A stretch of DNA of 7,420 nucleotides, from positions 1 through 7,420 of the forward strand of contig JAQVID010000138.1 in the NCBI GenBank assembly GCA_028695865.1, read 5' to 3'. A model generated the notes under the pieces. It was not told the DNA's origin and ran no database searches. It worked only from the letters and a program-made list of their open reading frames with translations. The stretch comes from Thermoguttaceae bacterium (GTDB lineage: Bacteria; Planctomycetota; Planctomycetia; Pirellulales; Thermoguttaceae). Of the stretch, positions 1-5,937 are shown piece after piece. Both the position numbers and the translations under genes were made by a program. Within the stretch, counting starts at the first letter, position 1. Each line of letters opens with the position of its first letter.

Positions 1-1
1 C

Positions 2-1060
2 TGGGCATTGACCGCGGGATTTCTGTTCGCCGGACTCCTTCCTTTCCTGGAGCGAATGTTCGGTATCCTGACGCCCATGAGACTGTTGGAAATTGGCAAT
101 CCGTCTCACCCGTTGCTCCAGAAGTTGGCCCAGGACGCGCCCGCGACTTATAATCACTCCATGCAGTGTGCCGCGCTGGCTGAAGCCGCTGCCGAAGCGA
201 TTGGTGCCCGTGTCGCTCTGGTTCGGGTTGGCGCTTATTTTCACGATATTGGCAAACTGCTCAAGCCTCCGTATTTTACGGAGAATCAAAAGCCCGGTAC
301 GACCAATATTCACGATACATTAGAACCGCGAATCAGTACTCTTATTATTGTCGCCCACGTGAAAGACGGCGTTAATCTTGGCCGACAATATCATCTGCCG
401 CAGCAGGTAATCGACCTGATTGAGCAGCATCATGGAACGATGCTGGTCGGTTTTTTCTTTGAAAAGGCGAATAAATCGAATCGCGAAAACGGTTACGGCA
501 GCGAATTGGACGAAAGTTCGTTTCGGTATCCTGGTCCTGCTCCCCAGTCGAAGGAAGCCGGCATTCTCATGTTAGCCGACGCCGTGGAGAGTGCTTGCCG
601 TTCGTTAGGCGATACCTCGCCGGGCAGAATCGAAAACCTTGTTCGAATCATATCCGAAAAGCGAATGGAAGACGGTCAATTCGATCATTCCGGCCTGACG
701 CTTGGGGAAATTCGCGCCATCGAAAAAGCAATTATCGAAGCCGTTTTGGCCGGTCACCACCGACGCGTGAAGTATCCGGGAACGGAACTTAAAATGGAAG
801 CGGCGTCCAAAGCGGAAAACGGAACGAAACCGGACGGAGCCAAGCCGGACGCTCCGTCTGAAGCAGGGGACGCAAGCCATCGTGATGAAGCCGGAGCTTC
901 AGGCCCGGGCAATTCGAACGAGAGCAAAGGCTTACAGTCGGGGGGCAATTCACCGGAAGGGTCTGGAGCGTCTGGCGATTCCGGGTCAAAGAACGGAGCG
1001 GACAGCAAAACGGTTGAATCCAAAACGGCGATCATGAACAGAAACTCGCTTATCGATTGA
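2..1060 (+). CDS. pgpH: 7TM-HD family cyclic-di-AMP phosphodiesterase, C-terminal part (5' truncated)
   Basis: The reading frame is open from the left edge, so the true start and most of the membrane region lie outside the window. Counting from the TTG at position 8 as residue 1, the visible part begins with a hydrophobic segment (about 1-20, probably the last transmembrane helix), then a linker (LLEIGNPSHPLLQKL) and a complete HD domain. Metal-binding residues are visible: H50 (YNHSMQ), H79-D80 (FHDIGK), H102, H117, H141-H142 (HHGT) and D191 (LADAVES). The motif order and the ENQ, HVKDGV and HHGT signatures match the PgpH/YqfF family, whose Listeria and Bacillus members hydrolyse cyclic-di-AMP at the inner face of the membrane. 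Substrate identity here is inferred from family. From about residue 258 the protein continues as some 90 residues rich in Ser, Gly, Glu, Lys, Asp and Ala, probably disordered. The usual neighbour ybeY does not follow. Confidence 0.88.
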   Translation, partial: WALTAGFLFAGLLPFLERMFGILTPMRLLEIGNPSHPLLQKLAQDAPATYNHSMQCAALAEAAAEAIGARVALVRVGAYFHDIGKLLKPPYFTENQKPGTTNIHDTLEPRISTLIIVAHVKDGVNLGRQYHLPQQVIDLIEQHHGTMLVGFFFEKANKSNRENGYGSELDESSFRYPGPAPQSKEAGILMLADAVESACRSLGDTSPGRIENLVRIISEKRMEDGQFDHSGLTLGEIRAIEKAIIEAVLAGHHRRVKYPGTELKMEAASKAENGTKPDGAKPDAPSEAGDASHRDEAGASGPGNSNESKGLQSGGNSPEGSGASGDSGSKNGADSKTVESKTAIMNRNSLID

Positions 1061-1157
1061 CTTTATTTTGTTTTGCTGTATCCATTCCGCGTAGAAACGC
1101 AGGTTGACTCAGGTTATTTGTTTTTTCTTATGAGAAATTTCATTGTGAGTATGAGAT

Positions 1158-1184
1158 TCCCCGTTTTGTGAAGGCGAACGGGGA
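1158..1184. repeat. Hairpin repeat, copy 1
   Basis: A perfect 8-bp inverted repeat (TCCCCGTT at 1158-1165 and AACGGGGA at 1177-1184) encloses an 11-nt loop. No T-tract follows, so it is not a standard intrinsic terminator. Two diverged copies of the same element, with matching loop bases such as TTTTGT and GAA/AAGG, lie at 1237-1265 and 4751-4777. This points to a small dispersed repeat family. Because the arms are perfect, the hairpin can form from either strand. Confidence 0.6.
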
Positions 1185-1236
1185 CGCTGTCGTACAGGTT
1201 TTACTTGATTATTTTGCGCTCCCGCGCGGTTTGAAT

Positions 1237-1265
1237 CTCCCCGCTTTGTAAGGTTAAACGAGGAG
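1237..1265. repeat. Hairpin repeat, copy 2
   Basis: The arms CTCCCCGCTT (1237-1246) and AAACGAGGAG (1256-1265) are complementary except for two positions. On the plus strand these are C-A mismatches. Read on the minus strand they become G-U wobbles, giving a continuous 10-bp stem with a 9-nt loop. The primary sequence resembles copy 1 (CCCCG, TTTTGT/TTTGT, AAGG, AACG, GGA in the same order), so this looks like a diverged copy and not an independent palindrome. Confidence 0.5.
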
Positions 1266-1285
1266 TATCACCGAAAACTGAAGTA

Positions 1286-1328
1286 TCGGCAGTGTACCGG
1301 CAATATTCCGGCAATATATCGGCAATAT
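1286..1328. repeat. 11-bp tandem repeat, about four units
   Basis: Three nearly identical units begin at 1297, 1308 and 1319 (core YCGGCAATAT, each separated by a single A or T), exactly 11 bp apart. A fourth, weaker unit precedes them at 1286 (TCGGCAGTGT, 7 of 10 matching the core). The 11-bp spacing puts every unit on about the same face of the DNA helix. No gene overlaps. The block lies about 80 bp beyond the stop codon of the minus-strand hydrolase. Confidence 0.7.
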
Positions 1329-1348
1329 AAACGTGAAGCGTTGGTTAT

Positions 1349-1367
1349 TCGCGTTCGTAAAACGCGA
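1349..1367 (-). terminator. Possible terminator of the hydrolase gene
   Basis: A perfect 7-bp stem (TCGCGTT at 1349-1355, AACGCGA at 1361-1367) with a 5-nt loop lies about 40 nt past the stop codon of the minus-strand gene. In the minus direction it is followed by an AT-containing stretch but no run of T, so its role as an intrinsic terminator is only suggested by position and stem strength. Confidence 0.3.
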
Positions 1368-1406
1368 TAAGCTTTCGCAACACGTTCAAACAGCATTGGG
1401 CTTTGT

Positions 1407-4076
1407 TCAAGGGCGATTGCCTTGAACGGTCAGTTTTTCCGGCGGGCACGGCGCGGTAATATATTGCACATAGCCTTCGTATTTTATCGGAAAAGTCAGG
1501 GGATTGCCGTATAAGTCGCTTGCTTTCGCGCCGGGCACGGAGCAACTTACTTGGGCGGCAAAGCGTTTCTTTCCTGTGACGACGGCAAAAGTCGAGCCAT
1601 CGTTCTTTTTGAAGACGGCAAGATAAACGCCGCTGACCAGTGGGCGATACTCGACGAACGTCGCGTTTTCCGCGTGTTGGGCAAAGGCGGACAGAGCCGC
1701 AAGCGACGGGTGGGGATAACCGTCGCCTGAAAGAAGAAGCTGGAACGAACACTGAGTCAAGTTCCGGTGTCCGTGTGCCGTGTAGAGGAATATTCGCTTG
1801 ACGCCGCATGATCGCAAAGCCATGATGAAGCGAACAACACGGTCGCCGCGTTCGTGATATTGCTCGGTATTGTTCCAGGACAGTACATGCTGGTACATTC
1901 CAATCAGCGGTGTACCGCGATCAGAACCGTTACTCAGCGGACTTCCTTCGGACATGATCACGTTCTTTTTGAGCGGGCCGGTTTTTTCCGTGATCGGCAG
2001 AAACGTCTTGTCGAAATTATCTTTCATGCCGTCGCCGGGATAACCGAACGAACGCGGCGTATACTGATGAAAATCAAGTTCATCGCAGTAGTCCAGCGCG
2101 GCGGCTTCGAATACCTGTTGCGTGAACGTCGTTGCGCTTCCCGTTGTGCCGTAGCCGCTGATTTTTACTGTAGGGTCGGACTCTTTGGCGCCTTTGTATG
2201 CCGCTTTCATGATTCGCGCGTATTGTCCGCCCTGGTTCTCAAAGCAGATATATTTGTGTTTGACCGGATCATAACCTTTGTGCAAAAATGATCCGTAAGG
2301 TTCATTCCAAAGACACCAGTCGTGAATAACGCCTTTGTAATGTTGTACCATTTTGCGCGCGTAATTTTCAAAGTCGGCCATATGCTCATCGGTTGGAGAG
2401 CAGAAGCGAATCCAATATTGATCGGTGGTCGTACCTGTCTTGCCATAGTAGTTTGCCCAAACAGGAGCCCCGCCCAATTGGCCGTAAATCATGAGGCCGT
2501 TTCGACGATACGATTGCAGTTGGCGATCATAGAAAATCCACTTGCCTTTTTCGGGTTCCAGGTGAGCCCACAGAGAATAGTTTCCGCCCGCGTCGTGAAG
2601 TCGCACCCAATTGAGTCCGCCTGCCTTGAGGCCTTTGAGCATGTAGGCAATTGGCTCAACGTGAATACCGAATGGACTGTCAGGAGCGTCTTTACCCCAA
2701 TAGAGCGGTCGGGCAAGTCGCGTGACGACGAATTCGGCCACCGGTGAAACGTCCTGAGCGTCTCGCACAGCGCGAACATCAACGCGGAATTGTCCGCGAG
2801 GAACTTGCGGAAAGACGGCGTATTCGAAGGAGCCTTCCGGAGCGGTTGGCTTGACCGTGAACTCTTTCGTCTGTCCCCAAATATTGGTTACGCTTACCGC
2901 CAGGGTCACATCGCGATATTCGCCCAGGATCACATAACGGACGAGCGGTTTTTCGTCGTCGAATTGAATTCGGGCATCGCTTGCGTCGGAATCGGGCAGA
3001 GCGAGTACAACCTCGCTTGGCCCGGCCAGAGAAAATTCTTTTTGTCCTTCTTCGGCAATGCGAACGGCGTCGAGTAAAAACGCTTTATCTGAAGAGAAAT
3101 CGAGTATTTCCCCTGCAACGCCTTCAGGAATTTTTATCGGCAAGTCGAAACGTTGCCAGTCTTTGGTCGCCTGGAAGGTCTTGCCGTTGCAGACGATGTT
3201 GCCGGAACCTTTGCAGGAGAACGAAACGGTATAAGTTTTTTTCGGGTCAGGGACCTGGAATGGAGCGGAATAAAGGCGAGGCGTTTCAATTTCGCCAAAT
3301 CCCGGCTTGACAAGCAAACCGAATTGACCGGACGGTCCTGTTCGGTCGGCTGAAATGACGGCCATTCCGCGTCGGCAATTCCAACCGGAGGGCACGCCGA
3401 ACGGGAAACAGCTTCCGTGAGCATAGTTTTTCCACTTGGTTTCAGGACGTCGCAGAACAACGGAATTCCGCTTGGACAGTCCGCGAACCTGGGCATCGTA
3501 AGCGGCGTAATCGGTTTGGCTGATTGAAAACTCGCGAATGTCAAACACGCCGCAGCCGCAAAGATTGAAGTAGAGGGAATACGAATCGGAGCCCGGCTTA
3601 ACGAACCGGATGACAGTCGATTCACTTTGCCATTCGGACGATGCTTCGAAAGAAACATGCTGTCCAATTCCCTGATAGGGGGCCGGTCCCTCGCGCAGAT
3701 ACGCCGAGAAAACACCATCGGAATCGTTTCGAACCGATACGGTAATGCGGTAGTATTTGCCTTGCTTAAGTTTTGGTACTCGCACGGCGAACTGTGGGCC
3801 GCTTCCCGAAACACGGCTGACGACAAAGCGGAAAAAAGTTTGACCTTTTTCCGTAACAATTGAACCGGTCGCGGCAGAAGGCTGCCATCCGATGTAATTT
3901 TGGCCCACGCCTTGGGGAAGCGGGCCGTGGAACGAGCTTCCGTTCACATCAAGATTGTTGTTCGGTCCCGCCTTGTCCAGAGCCAGTTGCCACAGCGGCT
4001 CTTGTGCGATTCCCATTGTGCTTCCCAACAGGAGCAGAAGAATCGCGAATGTCAGGATACCAAAAATTCGTCGCAT
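1407..4076 (-). CDS. Secreted multidomain glycoside hydrolase, clan GH-A (GH39/GH5-like)
   Basis: This is an 889-residue exported enzyme predicted to cleave a glycosidic bond in a polysaccharide by the retaining GH-A mechanism. Residues 1-24 form a signal peptide (MRR, a leucine-rich core, cleavage probably after GIA). Three beta-rich segments follow, at about 25-190, 214-340 and 350-455. The first two look like carbohydrate-binding jelly rolls. A TIM-barrel region begins near 459 (FGIHVEP, WVRLHD around 490-495). E592 in CLWNEPYG fits the acid/base and E710 in VIMSEGSP fits the nucleophile. A small beta domain (about 803-889) closes the protein. I chose the start at 4076 because AAAGGT lies 7 nt upstream and the signal peptide begins there. 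An in-frame ATG at 4112 and the extension to 4229 have no ribosome site and would bury the signal peptide. The gene stands alone, convergent with the pgpH homologue. Exact GH family and substrate cannot be assigned by eye. Confidence 0.85.
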   Translation of the reverse strand: MRRIFGILTFAILLLLLGSTMGIAQEPLWQLALDKAGPNNNLDVNGSSFHGPLPQGVGQNYIGWQPSAATGSIVTEKGQTFFRFVVSRVSGSGPQFAVRVPKLKQGKYYRITVSVRNDSDGVFSAYLREGPAPYQGIGQHVSFEASSEWQSESTVIRFVKPGSDSYSLYFNLCGCGVFDIREFSISQTDYAAYDAQVRGLSKRNSVVLRRPETKWKNYAHGSCFPFGVPSGWNCRRGMAVISADRTGPSGQFGLLVKPGFGEIETPRLYSAPFQVPDPKKTYTVSFSCKGSGNIVCNGKTFQATKDWQRFDLPIKIPEGVAGEILDFSSDKAFLLDAVRIAEEGQKEFSLAGPSEVVLALPDSDASDARIQFDDEKPLVRYVILGEYRDVTLAVSVTNIWGQTKEFTVKPTAPEGSFEYAVFPQVPRGQFRVDVRAVRDAQDVSPVAEFVVTRLARPLYWGKDAPDSPFGIHVEPIAYMLKGLKAGGLNWVRLHDAGGNYSLWAHLEPEKGKWIFYDRQLQSYRRNGLMIYGQLGGAPVWANYYGKTGTTTDQYWIRFCSPTDEHMADFENYARKMVQHYKGVIHDWCLWNEPYGSFLHKGYDPVKHKYICFENQGGQYARIMKAAYKGAKESDPTVKISGYGTTGSATTFTQQVFEAAALDYCDELDFHQYTPRSFGYPGDGMKDNFDKTFLPITEKTGPLKKNVIMSEGSPLSNGSDRGTPLIGMYQHVLSWNNTEQYHERGDRVVRFIMALRSCGVKRIFLYTAHGHRNLTQCSFQLLLSGDGYPHPSLAALSAFAQHAENATFVEYRPLVSGVYLAVFKKNDGSTFAVVTGKKRFAAQVSCSVPGAKASDLYGNPLTFPIKYEGYVQYITAPCPPEKLTVQGNRP

Positions 4077-4083
4077 TTCGATC

Positions 4084-4089
4084 ACCTTT
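4084..4089 (-). promoter_or_regulatory. Ribosome binding site of the hydrolase gene
   Basis: AAAGGT (inside GAAAGGTGAT on the minus strand) lies 7 nt before the ATG at 4076. It decides between this start and the in-frame upstream ATG at 4112, which has no purine-rich site before it. Confidence 0.65.
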
Positions 4090-4117
4090 CTTTTGAAATC
4101 AGTTGTCGTCATCGCAC

Positions 4118-4132
4118 ACTCTTGCCAAGAGT
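4118..4132. promoter_or_regulatory. Perfect 15-bp palindrome in the hydrolase leader, possible operator
   Basis: ACTCTTG and CAAGAGT are perfect 7-bp arms around a single central base. After a 2-nt bulge on one side, CAC (4115-4117) and GTG (4135-4137) can extend the pairing. The site lies between the candidate -10 box (4156-4161) and the hydrolase start, in the expected 5' leader. It could be a repressor operator or an RNA hairpin. No regulator gene is present in the window to assign to it. Confidence 0.4.
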
Positions 4133-4155
4133 CTGTGTTTGTTCTTGTCCGTTTT

Positions 4156-4161
4156 ATTATA
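4156..4161 (-). promoter_or_regulatory. Candidate -10 box of the hydrolase gene
   Basis: A consensus TATAAT reads on the minus strand about 80 nt upstream of the start codon, within TGTATAATAAAA. The -35 region is poor: the best hexamer at 16-bp spacing is TTCATT. The call rests on the -10 match and its position, and would give a leader of roughly 70 nt that contains the palindrome. Confidence 0.4.
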
Positions 4162-4600
4162 CAGCGTTGATTGGCAGAATGAAAGACAGGGAGGGGCTTA
4201 ATGAGAGAGGGAATTTGTCGAGAGGTCACAGGAAAGCGGATTGGGAAAAGATTTTGGGTGTCGGAAGAATCGTTTCCGGTTTTGAGTCACGGACACGGCG
4301 AGTTCGAATCGCGAGCGTATCCGAATCGTTGAGGCAGTCCGTTTACCGACATGTTTAACGACCACTGATATCACAGATATTTCAGTCGAAGCCTTTTGCG
4401 TGTTGTCTTCATTGGAATATTAGTCAATTTTTCCAGCCGTGCGTGGAATATACGTGATGATAAACATATAATAATCTGTGGATGTGATATACGGGGCGTA
4501 ATCGTTATACTGTAATACTATTGTATTGGTGTTGCGATTTAAACCGTTTTTAAGTTACCCGGCATGTGTATATTGCACAGATTGCCTATTTATTCTATTG

Positions 4601-4635
4601 TGTTTAACGAGTAGCGTCTCGAAACATCTGTTTTT
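4601..4635 (+). terminator. Terminator-like hairpin with T-tract, no assigned gene
   Basis: TGTTT (4601-4605) pairs with AAACA (4622-4626), and CGAG (4608-4611) with CTCG (4618-4621). There is an AA bulge on the 5' side and a 6-nt loop. After TCTG a run of five T follows (4631-4635). On the plus strand this resembles an intrinsic terminator, yet no plus-strand gene ends nearby. It may end a short non-coding transcript or be chance pairing in AT-rich DNA. Confidence 0.3.
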
Positions 4636-4750
4636 AATCAATAAATTTAAGTGTGGGGGGTGTTATTTTTGACGCTTTTTTTTATACTTATTGGTGAGGG
4701 GGTTGGGTGTGCCTGTGTTACTTGGGATTTCGCGTAGAGCGGCCTGAAGT

Positions 4751-4777
4751 TCCCTGTTTTCCGAACGCAAACGGGGG
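4751..4777. repeat. Hairpin repeat, copy 3
   Basis: CCCTGTT (4752-4758) and AACGGGG (4770-4776) pair with one G-U wobble in plus-strand RNA around an 11-nt loop, the same loop length as copy 1. Aligned without gaps over 31 positions to 1156-1186, 22 bases are identical, including the loop TT, GAA and GC. A change in one arm that keeps pairing through a wobble suggests the fold has been retained during divergence. Confidence 0.45.
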
Positions 4778-4831
4778 TGAATCAGGAAGATGTAAGTATG
4801 ACACTTGCCCTTGACCCGTATTCCCGAGGTT

Positions 4832-4872
4832 TCGGGCGTCTGTTTCCTCAAAAAGGAGTCGGGCGTCTGTTC
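4832..4872. repeat. 13-bp direct repeat upstream of dapA
   Basis: TCGGGCGTCTGTT occurs at 4832-4844 and again at 4859-4871, start to start 27 bp. The intervening bases are unrelated. The pair lies about 75-115 bp before the dapA start codon, next to the AT tract, so it could be a binding site pair or a small duplication. Confidence 0.45.
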
Positions 4873-4873
4873 A

Positions 4874-4901
4874 CTCATTATATTATATATTTATATATAT
4901 T
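4874..4901. other. Alternating AT tract upstream of dapA
   Basis: Starting at TCATTATATTATATATTTATATATATTG, some two dozen consecutive bases are A or T, mostly alternating. Such DNA melts easily and offers several TATAAT-like hexamers on both strands, so it may contribute to the dapA promoter, but no single -10/-35 pair stands out. Confidence 0.35.
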
Positions 4902-4935
4902 GATTGAGCCCTAATTTTACAGATATAGCGAAGAC

Positions 4936-4940
4936 GAGGA
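4936..4940 (+). promoter_or_regulatory. Ribosome binding site of dapA
   Basis: GAGGA is followed by 7 nt and the ATG at 4948. It supports that ATG as the start, which also agrees with the usual N-terminus of the enzyme family. Confidence 0.65.
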
Positions 4941-4947
4941 AAGAATC

Positions 4948-5838
4948 ATGTCCACGCGGTCCGAGGATTTTGCCGGTCTGTCCGTTGCGATGATCACACC
5001 GTTCAAAAACGGTCAAGTCGATTACGATACACTTCAGCAGCAGGTTGAATTCCAGGTTGCGGCCGGAACGACGGCGGTTGTTCCGACCGGAACAACGGGC
5101 GAGTCGCCCACGCTGACACACGACGAGCACCACAAGGTGATTGACGCGACGATTGAAGCCGCCGCCGGACGGATAAAAGTCATGGCCGGAACAGGTTCCA
5201 ACAGCACGGCGGAAGCATTGTCGCTAACGCAGCACGCGGCGCGGGCAGGTGCGGACGCTGCGCTCCTGGTGGGGCCTTATTACAACAAACCGATGCAGGA
5301 AGGAATTTATGAACACTTCAAAGCGGTTGCTGAAGCGGTCGATATTCCGATCTGCATATATAATATTCCGGGGCGTACCGGTCGTTTGATTGAAGCGGCG
5401 ACGATTATTCGTTTGGCCCAGGTTCGTAATATTACCATGGTTAAGGAAGCGACAGGCCAAATGGATTTGGCGTCTCAAATTGCGTCCGAAACCGACTTGA
5501 CCATTCTCTCTGGTGACGACAGTCTAACGCTTCCGTTCATGTCGGTCGGTGCCCGGGGCGTGGTTTCTGTCGTTGGTAATTTTGTTCCGGCAGACGTGAT
5601 TGCCATGTGCAAGGCATTTGATCGAGGGAACATGGCCGAAGCACAACGACTTCATCGCAAACTTTTCCCGCTTTCGAAAAACATGTTGTCGCTTGCGACC
5701 AATCCGATACCGGTCAAAGCGGCAATGGCAATGCTTGGTCGTGATACGGGACAGTTGCGACTTCCCATGACGGAATTGGACGAAGTATCCAAGCAGAAAT
5801 TGCGAAAGGTGCTTGCCGAATACGGACTCCTTTCCTGA
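4948..5838 (+). CDS. dapA: 4-hydroxy-tetrahydrodipicolinate synthase
   Basis: This enzyme condenses pyruvate with aspartate semialdehyde in the cytoplasm, the first committed step to diaminopimelate and lysine. The 296-residue length is normal for this TIM-barrel family. Key residues are visible: the GTTGESPTL pyruvate-binding motif with T49 and T50, the YYNKP motif with Y111 and Y112, the catalytic-triad tyrosine Y138 in CIYNIPGRTG, R143 for binding the semialdehyde carboxylate, and the Schiff-base lysine K166 in VKEATG. All sit five residues later than in the E. coli enzyme, in line with a slightly longer N-terminus (MSTRSEDFAGL). The GDDSLTLPFMSVGARGVVSV segment and NPIPVKAAM are also typical. 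Sialate lyase (NanA) and other relatives share the barrel, but the arginine in PGRTG favours DapA. Other lysine-pathway genes are not in the window. A hairpin follows the gene and may end or attenuate its transcript. Confidence 0.95.
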   Translation: MSTRSEDFAGLSVAMITPFKNGQVDYDTLQQQVEFQVAAGTTAVVPTGTTGESPTLTHDEHHKVIDATIEAAAGRIKVMAGTGSNSTAEALSLTQHAARAGADAALLVGPYYNKPMQEGIYEHFKAVAEAVDIPICIYNIPGRTGRLIEAATIIRLAQVRNITMVKEATGQMDLASQIASETDLTILSGDDSLTLPFMSVGARGVVSVVGNFVPADVIAMCKAFDRGNMAEAQRLHRKLFPLSKNMLSLATNPIPVKAAMAMLGRDTGQLRLPMTELDEVSKQKLRKVLAEYGLLS

Positions 5839-5875
5839 CGGTACCGTGGCGATCAGTTTGTTCCTGTCGTTTTCG

Positions 5876-5898
5876 GACCGGGAACAAATTTCCCGGTC
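5876..5898 (+). terminator. Strong hairpin after dapA, terminator-like but without adjacent T-tract
   Basis: GACCGGGAA (5876-5884) and TTCCCGGTC (5890-5898) form a perfect 9-bp stem with a 5-nt loop, 38 nt after the dapA stop. The nearest T run (TTTTTT, from 5917) lies about 20 nt further on, so classical intrinsic termination is doubtful. It may instead protect the dapA mRNA end or give partial termination before the next gene. Confidence 0.45.
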
Positions 5899-5925
5899 TG
5901 TTACGTTGATTCAAACTTTTTTGTC

Positions 5926-5930
5926 GAGGA
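5926..5930 (+). promoter_or_regulatory. Ribosome binding site deciding the DUF4886 gene start
   Basis: GAGGA stands 7 nt before the ATG at 5938 but only 4 nt before the in-frame GTG at 5935. The spacing favours the ATG. Confidence 0.6.
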
Positions 5931-5937
5931 ACCAGTG

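Larger units (their letters stand above)
1061..1406. other. Intergenic region between convergent genes; no gene seen
   Basis: No credible coding sequence is seen on either strand. The gap separates the ends of two converging genes and so should hold terminators rather than promoters. It contains two copies of a hairpin repeat (1158-1184 and 1237-1265), a small GC-rich inverted repeat (GCGC arms, 1217-1228), an 11-bp tandem repeat (1286-1328) and a 7-bp stem near the hydrolase stop. Several T-rich stretches occur between 1061 and 1135, but none directly follows a strong stem. Confidence 0.7.
4162..4947. other. Long divergent intergenic region; no convincing gene
   Basis: Nearly 800 bp lie between the hydrolase promoter region and dapA. 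Positions 4185-4360 are purine-rich with moderate GC and stay open in one plus-strand frame, but lack a start site or recognisable protein. Positions 4360-4700 are AT-rich with many stops and contain a terminator-like structure (4601-4635), a G6 run (4655-4660) and a T8 run (4676-4683). Positions 4700-4872 hold a GC-richer block with the third hairpin repeat and a 13-bp direct repeat. A 71-codon minus-strand frame (4663-4878) crosses this block but has no ribosome site. A weak dapA promoter might be TTGATT (4900-4905) with GATATA (4922-4927), spacing 16. I see no tRNA and no recognisable riboswitch. Confidence 0.55.

Noticed and set aside
3134..3859. 241-codon minus-strand reading frame inside the hydrolase gene
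   Set aside because: It lies wholly inside the hydrolase in another frame on the same strand, and its protein is a compositional shadow rich in Ser, Arg and Pro.
4298..4316. GAGTTCGAATC resembling a tRNA T-loop
   Set aside because: The flanking T-stem pairs at only four of five positions and no acceptor, D or anticodon arm can be drawn around it.
3900..4358. 152-codon plus-strand reading frame overlapping the start of the hydrolase gene
   Set aside because: Most of it is antisense to the hydrolase N-terminus and leader. The product has no recognisable motif and no ribosome site is seen.
4663..4878. 71-codon minus-strand reading frame upstream of dapA
   Set aside because: It has no ribosome site before its ATG, contains the third hairpin repeat and both 13-bp direct repeats, ends in a lysine-rich run from AT-rich DNA, and resembles no protein I know.
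4360..4947. A lysine riboswitch before dapA
   Set aside because: I could not find the conserved core sequences or a multi-helix junction of the lysine riboswitch. A covariance search would decide it.
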